This document shows, in pieces, positions 1 to 12,200 of a stretch of 64,000 nt of DNA. The notes below the pieces were generated by a model. It worked only from the letters and a program-made list of their open reading frames with translations. It was not told the origin of the DNA and did no database searches. The DNA comes from Holothuria scabra. Lineage: Eukaryota; Echinodermata; Holothuroidea; Aspidochirotida; Holothuriidae. The translations under genes and the position numbers were made by a program. Numbering within the stretch: position 1 is the first letter of the stretch; the number at the start of each line of letters is the position of its first letter. The DNA is taken from assembly GCA_037179385.1 (NCBI GenBank), contig CM074179.1:2170001-2234000 (forward strand). The letters run 5' to 3'.

Positions 1-96
1 TCCGTATTATAGACATGAAGGGTACATTAAAATGTCCATGAACTTTTATGGTAGATACCAGATAAACTTTGAAATAATTATAATTTTTGTTTGCAG

Positions 97-212
97 GTCA
101 TGGAAGCTGCAACTATTGCAGGTGCCCATGAATTCATTAGTGATTTCCCACAAGGTTACCAGACTGTACTTGGTGAAAGGGGTGTGACAGTGTCTGGGGG
201 TCAAAAACAAAG
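97..212 (+). CDS. ABC half-transporter exon (signature motif)
   Basis: The acceptor is TTTTTGTTTGCAG ending at 96 and the donor is GTAACG at 213. The exon starts in phase 0 and ends with two bases of an Arg codon (AG|G). It encodes the helical segment with [14 protein letters not shown] and the ABC signature SGGQKQ. This is the 5'-most exon in the window; the preceding intron is cut by the left edge. Confidence 0.93.
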
Positions 213-3200
213 GTAACGACAAAATTGTTTCAAAGCTTGATAATGGTAGCATATCTTGAATCTCTCATTTTGAACTATTAGCATCCCTTTTGATGGTTGT
301 AACCAAGTAATATTAGTGTAAGTCAATTGCAACTACTCTATTGGTTGGAGTCACTATGTTGTTTTTCAACAGCTGAAATTCTCTGGAGTAAAGGTTCCAG
401 TGGTGTCACCAGGCTTTTCATTTCATGGGGGCACTGCTAGACAGTGATTTTGGAGGAGAGCACTGCTAGAAATGCTCATGGTGCCAGAGGCACCACCAAG
501 TGTGAAGCCTCAGGAAGCAGACTGGGGTTTAGGTTATTTGTGGCATATAAAAGTCGTCATCTAGGGTAATTTTACTGACAAAAAACTGGTCTTAAAATAA
601 GTCAGATGTTATTGGTAACAAAACTACTACGAGGAGCTGATTTGGCAGACATTTTGAAAAAAGCAGAGGGGGAGCTGGACAATATAGAAACCAGCTGATG
701 GGCAGTTTAATGTGATTTTCTCAAAGAAACATTATCCTGCGTAAAAGGCTACCTTCAATTGGCGCTCAGCATGCAGAAAATTTGGTAAAAATGCAACATT
801 TTTTCATTTGAAGGAGATAGAAGTTACTGCCTTTTCTTGTTTAAAGAAGACCCAATTTACAAAAAATTTGGTAGAAAACATTTTATTGATTCCTTGCCGA
901 AGGCAGGCAAGGAATCTATGCGATGGTGATGTCGTGTGTATGTGTGTGTGTGTGTGTATGAAGCTTTTGCTTGAAAACACGATATCTCAAGAAGGGTAAG
1001 CGTGACTAACCTCGTATTTGGTGTGTAGGTTGGTCATATTGAGTAGATGATCCCTATTGTTTTTGGTGGAGATCAAAGGTCATTTGGGGTCACGAGAGGT
1101 CAAAAGGTCAAAACATTGTAAACACAATATCTCGAGAACGGTACATGTGACTATGCTCATATTTGGTGTGTGGATTGGTCATATTGAGTAGATGATCCCT
1201 ATCGATTTTCGTGGAGGTCAAAGGTCATTTGGGGTCACGAGAGGTCAATAGGTAAATTCCTTAGAAATTGCTTGTAAACACGGTATCTCAAGAAGGGAAA
1301 GTGTGACTAATCTCATATTTGGTGTGTGCATTGGCCATATTGAGTAGATGATCCCTATTGTTTGTGGTGGAGATCAAAGGTCATTTGGGGTCACGAGAGG
1401 TCAAAAGGTCAAAACTTCCTAAACACGATAACTCGAGAACGGTACATGTGACTATGCTCATATTTTGTGTGTGGATTGGTCATATTGAGTAGATGATCCC
1501 TATCGATTTTCGTGGAGGTCAAAGGTCATTTGGGGTCACGAGAGGTCAATAGGTAAATTCCTTAGAAATTGCTTGTAAACAAGGTATCTCAAGGAGGGAA
1601 AGTGTGACTATGCTCATTTTTGGTGTGTGGGTGGTTGGTCATATTGAGTAGATGATCCCTATTATTTTTGGTGGAGATCAAAGGTCATTTGGGGTCACGA
1701 GAGGTCAAAAGGTCAAAACTTCTTAAACACAATAGCTCAAGAAGGGTACATGTGAGTATGCTCATTTTTGGGTGTGTGGGTTGGTCATATTGAGTAGATG
1801 ATCCCTATTGTTTTTGGTGGAGATCAAAGATCATTTGGGGTCACGAGAGGTCTAAAGGTCAAAACTTTGTAAACACGATAACTCGAGAACGGTACATGTG
1901 ACTATGCTCATATTTAGTGTGTAGGTAGGTCATATTTAGTAGATGATCCCTATCGATTTTCGTGGAGGTCAAAGGTCATTTGGGGTCACGAGAGGTCAAT
2001 AGGTAAATTCCCTAGAAATTGCTTCTAAACACGGTATCTCAAGAACGGTAAATGTGACTTATCTCCTATTTGGTGTGTGCATTGGCCATATTGAGTAGAT
2101 GATCCCTATTGATTTTCGTGGAGATCAAAGGTCATTTAGGGTCACCAGAAGTCAAAAGGTCAAAACTTCGTAAACACGATATCTTGAGAACGGTACATGT
2201 GACTATGCTCATATTTAATGTGTGGGTTGGTCTTATTGAGTAGATGATCCCTATCAATTTTCTTGGAGGTCAAAGGTCATTATGGATCACGAGAGGTCAA
2301 TAGGTAAATTCCTTAGAAATTGCTTGTAAACACGGATTCTCAAGAAGAGTAACTGTGACTAATCTCATATTTGGTGTGTGCATTGGCCATATTGAGTAGA
2401 TGATCCCTATTGTTTTTGGTGGAGGTCAAAGGTCATTTGGGGTCATGAGAGGTCAAAAGGTCAAAACTTCGTAAACACGGTATCTCAAGAACGGTACATG
2501 TGACTGTGCTCATATTTAGTGTGTGGATTGGTCATATTTAGTAGATGATCCCTATTGATTTCCCCAAAGGTCAAAGTTCATTTGGAGTCAGCATGTTCAA
2601 AGCCTGACAAGCTTTCCTGCACAGTCTTTCAAGAAAGGTCACTTGTAGGGTCCTGTAACTTGTCATGTAGATGGCACATAGTGAATACATGGTCCCAGAA
2701 GTTTTTGGTGGAGGTCAAATGTCATTTGGGTTCATGACGGGCAAGGGGGATCTCAAGATTGGATGCCTTGCATGCGTACTTTGTGGGCACATTGTGGAGC
2801 CCTGCTAATTGAAAAACATTGCAAAGCAATGTCAATGTGAAAAAAGGCCTTACATTTCAGCAGCAAGGAATCACTAAGCCTTTTGGCTTTCTGGTTTGTG
2901 TATGTGGGGGAAAGGGGGGGGGGGAAGGTAGGGGCAAAGGTTTTCCACAGGGCATGCCATGTACCCCCTGGTTCCCTTGGTGCATTTATTCTCTCCATGA
3001 TGCTTTGGAATTAAAGAAGAGGATATCTGGCAGTGTCTGAGATCAGAGCTAACGTGGTTTTCTTTCAATTACTTCAATCTGCAAATTTTTTTTTGACCTT
3101 TTGGTAATGTCTGTCAGTAAGACTTAATAATCAATTTTTAATCAAAACATTGATAATAATGTCACTGCATAGTCTGACTACAGGCCTGGAAAACAAGGTG

Positions 3201-6200
3201 GATTTTTTTTTTATCCAGGAGCAGCCTTTGATTTGAATAAAGCCAAAATTTGATTAGGACACTTTTATTGTGAATAACGGTGGCTTTCAAGTCAGAACTG
3301 ATCTTTGAATTATAACAGGACAAAGTTGATCTTAATAAGCAAACCTGTTACCAAGTTACTCTTTTTTTTTTTTGTTGTAAGTGAAGACAACTAGACACTA
3401 CACTCATATTAGTGACTTGACTCAAGTGGTAAGTCACTATGTCTTTCTAATGAAGGAAATTGAAAAGAATTTTCAAAGTCAGGCAGCTTTTGATGACTTT
3501 GTTAATTAGTGAGTCAACTACAAATGTGCTTTACAGATGTAAACTGAAACAATGAGGGCTCCCTCTCTACTTGGGATTTCTTTGTTTTGTAGAAGAACTA
3601 TTTTTAAGACCTGTACTGTCACAACTAATACATTTTGAGAATGTGTAAGTACAAAGTTATACTGACAAGTACAGTGTTGAACAGACTGTTTAGGTGTAAG
3701 TATTTCAACATGCTTACTGCTCATGGTTTTAAAATCACCTGATTTTTTTTCTTTTTGTTCCAGGATTGCAATTGCCAGGGCCATTTTGAAGAACCCCTCC
3801 ATTTTGATTTTAGATGAAGCTACGAGTGCTCTAGACGCTGAGAGTGAACGGATTGTACAGGCTGCCCTGGACAGATTGTCAAAGGGTAATTTGTTTCTTT
3901 GAGTTTCATTTTTGTTTTTCTGCATGATTGAAAAGTACATTATTGATACACTTTATAATTACATATGTAATAATAATGTAAATGGAAGGGAAACTAAAAA
4001 CCACAACTAGTTGTGGAGAGAGCTATTCCCTAAAATGACAAAAATGATTCCTTCAATAGGTTTAAACTTTAGGTACATGTCTTTACGACATTTATACTTT
4101 CTTTTCATTCTGATTTGTGGTGTAGTAATAAAGAACCAACTTTCAGTTTGTGTTAGGGTGGTACAAATAAAACTTGTTGATATTACCACTATGGAATATT
4201 GATTTCAGTATTGGCCAATAGTGATATCATTCCAGCATATAGTTCTTCCTGCTCCATTGCTTATGCCAAGGACCAAACCCAATTCCATTTTTAAAGTCTT
4301 TCGTATGGCCAGGAGTTAAACTCCAGACATCATCCCAGGTGCTAGTCCCAATGCTTTAACCACTCGACCATGCATTGATCAAGTATGCATGTATTCTTCT
4401 GTGCTTGTGTGGGAAGTTCAGGTCATATGTGCACAGTATGTTGTAATTCTCTTCACTTCAAATTACAATTGTGTGTAGTGTCAATGCATGTTAAGGTCTT
4501 CCTACAAAACTTTCAAGGGAGTGGACTATTAGTGATTTCCAGAACCAACATGTCAGTTCTAAATATTGCACGTCCTATGCACAAAACAAACTCCAACTGG
4601 AATCTTGATAACCTGACCATTGTAGTCTCTGTTGATGTTGTACACAGTAACTGTAAGACAACATTGTAATTAAATTGCCCCCTCCTTTTCAATTCCATGT
4701 GGAATCTTGACAGAAAGTTCCTTGCAAACCTTCAGTAGCATCATACTGTGCAGTACTTTCTATGCTAAAGGGTGTTTTTGGCTACATGAGAGACATATCA
4801 TTGTTTATATTGCATGGGTTATGCCAATAAAGGAAGGTATGTGCAACATTCTTCGGATTTGATTTCTGGTTGCTTATTTTCATATATTCTTTGTGTATAA
4901 CCATTTCACATGCATATCTCCACAAAATGGAGCTCATATCACAAGTTTTAAGAAACTTCTGCTTGTACCTCATGACCCAGTTTTGTGCATTTGATTTCTG
5001 TTTTCAAGGGACTCAAATCACCTCTCTCAACTTGGTTGCTTCCAGTTATGAGTCCATTTTTGTTGAGTATTCTGTTGCTGCCCAGGGTGTTAAGTTTTGG
5101 AATATTTTGCTATCACCTGTTGAAGCAGCTCATTGAGTTGGTTCCTGAAATTCAACAGTTTTGCAACCTCTTAAGTTTTATTCACATATCAATGACAAAT
5201 GGTCATGCTTAGACAATCCCCATATCCTACTCATAAATAAATGTTTTATGAGTGATAACTTAGCAATTCAGTTTTCAAAAATTCATGACCAGACACATTT
5301 TCAAACTACGTACAAAACCTCTGTTACAATTCAGGACACCACAACATTTAAAATTTCAACTTTTTCCCTAATTATTGGAAATGAAACTTGACCAAATGAT
5401 GCTAACTGTGAGCTTTGTCATTTGGTAGCCAACCTTGAACACTTTTATTAAGTTATCAATGTCAACTCAATGAGCCCCTTCAAGTCACCAACCTCTCAGA
5501 AACCTTTCTCGGGGCATATGGATAAGCCAACCTTTTAGCTGTGCCTTGGATGGCATGTGATCCTTTGACTTATTTTTTCATTCAGACTTTCTTTTGCAAG
5601 GCTCATTTTAATGATTACTTCAAATAGTTTGCTCTCTCTATACATATATTGATTTAACTTGGAGCTTGAACTTGTAGAAATTGAATTGAAATATATGTGT
5701 ACATTCCTATCATCTACAGGTCGTACTGTTCTTGTAATAGCACACAGACTGAGTACTATACGCAATGCTGATGTTATAGCAGTGTTACATGAAGGCAAAG
5801 TACAAGAGGTAAGAGTCCAGTCATACAGATAAAAGGTTTAAATGTAGATATTTAAAGAAGTGTTAGGTGGGGCTTTGAATCTTGTCTGGAATTTTGAGGC
5901 ACTTGGGGTGAAGAAGAATCATGTTTACAGGGTCATCAGATGACTGGTCGGGGGAAGTGTGAATCTTGTAAAGATGGAACCTTAAGAAGAATATGATGTT
6001 GAGAAAATGTGCCTTACTTTATGCATGTGGGTGTCTAAAACTGTGGAGAAAAAGCTTTGTGTTTGTAGCAAAGTCTCTTCCCTTTCATGAAAATGCTATT
6101 TCTTTCAGCAAAAATAAATTCATGGTCTTTTGAAAAAAAAAAATGGACAAATCTCTTTGATTGGGAGAAAGTTGGTTTATTTTGATAACAACTCTTAGTT

Positions 6201-9200
6201 TCTTTTGACAGAAGTTCCATTCCATATATGTCCCTTGAGTTAGTAAGATGAGGTTTGTGGCTCAGTTTGTAAACAATTGATTTAAGTCTGGCCAGCCACA
6301 GCCTCAATATGTCCCTGTGGTTTCCCTTCCCTCTAAGCTTATGCTGATCACCAATCACAATGGCATTAGGTTCCATTTTGTCTCTTGAGGTGGGTGACCT
6401 TTGAACAATTGCCGTGCAATTTTGGTCTGTCAGGAGTGGGTAGGTCAAATTTTGATACTTTTCCATATGGCAAGCTATTTTGTTGTAGAGAATCATAATT
6501 TTAATTCAGTTTGTTTCATTAGTTTTCCAAATCCCTGAAATGTACCAAGATATAACAATACAATAACACATATTTTTAATAAATTGGGGAAAAGCAGGGT
6601 TTTTAAAGGAGAAGGCAACCAACGGATTTTACACCTATCAGCTAGTAGAGACCACAATTCTAACACATTTTCTGAAAAAAGCTAATCGAATCAGCATAGT
6701 TCCAATTTTTAATGATTTTTTCAATTATTTTTCTTCCCCAATGAATCCCCATGATGTTCGTAGCCATTTTCTGGTTTTCAAAAAATGAGGGCGCTTTAAT
6801 ATGACGTAAACGAGCCACATCGTAAGTTATACAATTCCCAGTCATTGCACATGGCGTGTACACTATTCCACAAACTGAAGGGGTGTATAAAAAGGGTCTG
6901 AGCCTTCCCAGGGGCAATAAAGTCTGTGTATACCCACCCTAGCCTTGAAATTATGTCTACGAGGACTAGATAGCACTGCCGACAGCTTTGGCAATCTCAG
7001 AAGATTGTTAGGACCTCACACAGGCCTAATGAGGCTGGCGCTTATTTCGCTACAGTAAGAACTGCAAACTGCCTACCTTGTTGTTATGTTTACTCGATCT
7101 TCTCTTCTTTGCCTCAACTAAACAAATGTCGGCAGTTTAAAAATCCTCATAGGGCCTATTCTGGTATCTTTCTCAAAAATACTTCCCCAAGATACTGTTA
7201 GCTCACTCGCTATTTGCGTAGACAAGATCATACACTGACACAGGTTCTGATTAGTTTCAAAACTGGTACAAGTGCTAAACGTACTAGCCACAGGCTATAA
7301 CCTTCACAAGAGATCCCGCCGACTGCCACTTTGTCCTGTTTTCTTAATTTATTCTCTGAATACTAAGACTACCAAAGATGCAGTAAGCGGTTAAGTCCGT
7401 TTGATTCCATCTTTCTATACAAACGTTCCCATCCTTTAATCCAAGTTTAGCAGGAGGGTGTACGACAAAGAGTTCGAGTACATCCTGCTCGCAAGTTGTA
7501 ACGTTAAATACCATGCACACAGTGTTTTCACGTTCACGCTGGACACTGCACAACAGTTTACTGTGTAGTAGTCAAGGTCACGCTGCCATGAGAACGTGTT
7601 TGCAGTTGTCTACATACAGTTATTTCCTTTCATCAGGGTTACCCTTACTTTAAGTTGGTATAGGCCAAGTGTGTGGTGACATACAGTGGTGCGATGGAGT
7701 TGCCAATCACGCAAATTAATTTTCATGCTCTTGTTAAAAACCTGTTTTTCATTTTACTTCATTATTGTATGATGAAAATAACTTTATTCATACATTAGGA
7801 ATTTTATCTCCTTTTTCAAGGGGAATTCAGAAGATGTGTTATGCAGTATATGTCCAATTGTAGATAGTTCATGTGGATTGGTAACTTTTCTGTTGAAATA
7901 TGATATGTGGCTCGCTTTCGTCATTTTACATACGGGAACTGGTGAATTTCAAAAAACGATGTCGCGGACCGGTAGCTACTTAAAAATCAATTTTTAAGGT
8001 TGAAATGAATACTTCAAAAACTTCTTTGTGCTTCTTTTGGAAAGAGCATACATTAAAATGGTAGTCTGTAAGCAGAAAAAGCTAGGGTTACCTTCTCCTT
8101 TAAATCCCTTATCATGAGTTTTTACTCTCTATTACACTTCACAACATATGAAATGCTGAAAAATAGTTAGTTAGATAAGATTCAATGACACAGCAACATG
8201 AATGTGTTATACAGTAACATAATGTTCAGATACTGTTCAAGTCCTCCTGTTTAGTCGCCTCTTATGATAGGCGGGGAATACAGTGGGCATGTTCTACAAC
8301 CCCCAGCCCACACGGGGACATGCTGAAAAATAAGACAAAAAACACAAATAGTTAAATAAAATAGTAATCAGTCAAAATAAGTTAAACTGCAGGATCGAAA
8401 TTGTCCTCAAAGATGTCACTGCTACCACCCTATCCCCTTTTCTCTTTTAAAGTCTTTTAGGTGAAGATCCTCTGCTGTAACTTGCAAAAATTTCACAGTA
8501 ATTTGTAATTGCGAAGGATCAGTTTACTTTTACCCTATGGCAACAGAAGAATGTGTTGGGTGTTTTCAAAGTCATTTTAGTCCATCAAAGGCCCTGATTT
8601 AGATTTATACATATATGATTTAGATTTATACATATATGATTTAGATTTATACATGTATGGTTTAGATTAACACATATATGATTTAGATTAACACATATAT
8701 GATTTAGATTTGCACATATATGATTTGATTTATACATATATGATTTAGATTTATACATATATGATTTAGATTTATACATGTATGATTTAGATTTACACAT
8801 AATGATTTAGATTTATACATATATGATTTAGATTTACACATATATGATTTAGATTTATACATATATGATTTAGATTTATACATATATGATTTAGATTTAT
8901 ACATGTATGATTTAGATTTACACATAATGATTTAGATTTATACATATATGATTTAGATTTACACATATATGATTTAGATTTATACATATATGATTTAGAT
9001 TTACACATATATGATTTGATTTATACATATATGATTTAGATTTATACATATTTGATTTAGATTTATACATATATGGTTTGATTTATACATATATGATTTA
9101 GATTTATACATATATGATTTGATTTATACATATATGATTTAGATTTATACATATATGATTTAGATTTATACATATATGACTTAGATTTATACATATATGA

Positions 9201-12200
9201 CTTAGATTTATACATATATGATTTGATTTATACATATATGATTTAGATTTATGCATACATGATTTAGATTTATACATGTATGATTTAGATTTACACATAA
9301 TGATTTAGATTTATACATATATGATTTAGATTTACACATATATGATTTAGATTTATACATATGTGATTTAGATTTATACATATATGATTTGATTTATACA
9401 TATATGATTTAGATTTATACATATATGATTTGATTTATACATATATGATTTAGATTTATACATATATGATTTAGATTTATACATATATGATTTAGATTTA
9501 TACATATATGACTTAGATTTATACATATATGATTTGATTTATACATATATGATTTAGATTTATACATGTGTAAATAGGAGGTAGGAGGAACTAAATAGAC
9601 TATCTTCTCTCTGTAGGATGAAAACTCCTCATCTCCTGGGTATTGTCAGGGAGTTATGGGTTATTCATATGTAAATAGGATATAAGGAGGAGTGAAATAG
9701 ACCCACTTTTCCTTGTGGAGTAAAACCTGACTCTTCTATTCTCAACATGTTAATGTTATCACTGTAGCCTATCTGCACCAGAAGTATTTGCAATGCAGGA
9801 TGATATTTTGTTCTATCATAGACAGAGGAAATAACATTTATGTAAAGCCTGTTTCCTCATTGACCTGGAATTCTTTGCGGGAGATTTCTCAGGATTTTAT
9901 AGATATAAGTTAAATAATTCTTTGGGGGCACTCCTGGTCAGTGATATCATAGTACTGCTTTCACTTTCACAAAGTGTTCAGTTGAATGTGCAAACTAAAT
10001 CTAGGAGTGAAGTAATATATATATAGCATGTATATATAGCAGCAAGGCTGCTTCCTGCAGATAGCAGAATTAGTGAATACCTCTATTGGTGTCAAATTGC
10101 ATTGCTGCATGTTCATTGTGAATTTTGTTCCTTTGATTTATCACAACGTATAGTTAACCCTTTACGGTTGTGCTCCAATCGGGGCATATTTGCGTGCCAC
10201 AGGAGTGGGCGGAAAAGCGGACGTAGCACCCCTGCATCAGCTTCCATTGGCTATTGACCCAGTGACCTCAAACTATTGTCTCTCTCGTTTTTGTGGTCGA
10301 ATTTTCGGGTAGCTACTCGTAGTTTCGAGCTCCGCGTGAAACAGTAAAGATGGGTGACAGTCAAGCTCTCCACATGGGTCCAAAAGGACCCAAACAACGG
10401 TAAAGGGTTAAAATAAGCCTGTGGAGTGTGTTTACTGCAAAGCTGATGCCACTGTCTCTGTGTGTGTGCACGTAACCCTTTAGCCGAGTGGTGCAGACAT
10501 TTTAGATTAACCCTTTACCGTTGTGCTCCGATCAGGGCATATTTGTGCGCTATGGGATTGGGCGGAAAAGCAGAAGTAGCACCCCTGCATCAGCTTCCGT
10601 AGGCTATTGACCCCGTGTCCTCAAACTATTGTCTCTCTTGGTTGTTGTGGCCGAATTTTGGGGTAGCTACTCACAGTTTCGAACTCCGCGTGAAACAGTA
10701 AAGATGGGCGACAGCCACGCTCTCCATATGGGTCCAAAAAGACCCAAACAACGGTAAAGGGTTAAAAGGTAACAGCATTCCCTCCAAATTGACTTCATAA
10801 CAATGGCTAAATCTCTTAAATTTCCTCCTGTCATCTTCCAAATACCTTTCAGATTATTTCAGGACATATATATTGCATAATCAGGTTAATTAACTCATGT
10901 AGTGACACCCTTGTTAATTTCACAGTTGAATGAGAAAACTATGGGGCGATGAACACTGTTCAACAAGAAATTGCCTTACTGGATAACTCTAATCCCTAGC
11001 CTATTCCCTACCCCAAACAAAGAATACAATGGATACAATGCAATGGCAACAGCCATTCAAGAAACACCTTGTTAAACGGTGCGCATCTACCCAAAACTAT
11101 TGACACATGATTCTCAGTAGACATTCCTGAAATAGGATAGCCTGCTATACTAACCCACGTTGCAATGGCTGCAATTTCTTTTCAACAAGTAACAGAAACA
11201 GATAACTGAGAAACTCTTGAGGGCTTATTCAGAAGTGAGGCTCCCTCATACACTTTGTGTAATTTTTACTAGGGTTGGCATCTTATGGTCCTGTTGTATC
11301 AGTAGATTGAATAAAATGTAGTACTAGATCCACTGATTGTCACTGCTGTGTGAACGTGTACTCCAATGGAAGCCATTTTCAAATGATTTACAAACTAGAA
11401 GCTCATTTGCTATGTTAAAAGAAGGGTTTAAGCTCACATCAAGTTTTGATATAGAGGGGTACTTGTTTTAACCAGAATGCAAAAATGCATTGAGGTTTCG
11501 ATGATACGTAAATGTTCCGTTTCAAAGAGTGCCATCATGCACCATTATCTTCTCATTCAAATGTTATACTAGCATGTTCAAAAAATAATTTTGTCATTCC
11601 AGATGACCTTTTGACCTCCATAAAAGCCATACATAGCTAGAATGACAAACAGACAGACAGACAAATGGACAAACAGCTATCTTGAAAGATCACATTTAAA
11701 AAGGTTTCCAGGCTTTGACCCCTGGAGACCCTAGATGACCTTTCATCTCTGCCAAAAACTATGGGGACCATCTTCTAACCACAATGCATCCACATACCCA
11801 AATATGAAATCTATCCAAGTTTCCTATCTTGAGAAATTGCATAAGCAGGATTTTCAGACTTGGACCAGCAGTGACCCCAGATGACCTTTGACCTCCATCA
11901 AAAACATTACGCACCATTTCCTGACCATAACCCATCCACATAACAAATATGAAATCTATCAAAACTACTTAACCTGAGATATCACATAAACAAGGTTTTC
12001 AGACTTTGAGCCCTGGTGACCCCAGACGACCTTTGACCTCCATCAAAAACATTAAGCACCATTTCCTGACCATAACCCATCCACATACCAAATATGAAAT
12101 CTATCCAAGTTTCCTACCTTGAGATAAAAGCATTAACAAAGTTTTCATACTTTGACCCCTGATGACCCCAGATGACCTTTGACCTCCACCAAAAACAATA

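Larger units (their letters stand above)
213..3763 (+). other. intron of the ABC gene, mostly repeats
   Basis: Apart from the tandem-repeat element at 882-2740 I see no gene. The segment 213-880 is unique-looking AT-rich DNA. The segment 2741-3763 contains a G-run near 2916 and T-runs near 3190 and 3361. The short ORFs here have no recognisable product. Confidence 0.8.

Noticed and set aside
3518..3940. 140-codon - strand ORF
   Set aside because: Antisense shadow over the ABC exon 3764-3885 and its flanking intron.
4316..4385. Possible tRNA gene from A- and B-box-like words
   Set aside because: No acceptor stem or anticodon arm folds; the words belong to a SINE head repeated elsewhere in the window.
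6035..6496. 153-codon - strand ORF
   Set aside because: Runs through a SINE fragment, with no domain and no splice support.
8585..9298. Four overlapping - strand ORFs with SKSYMYK repeats
   Set aside because: Entirely within the 21-bp minisatellite; open only because the period is divisible by three.
8595..9569. CRISPR-like regular repeats
   Set aside because: No unique spacers between units, and the genome is eukaryotic.
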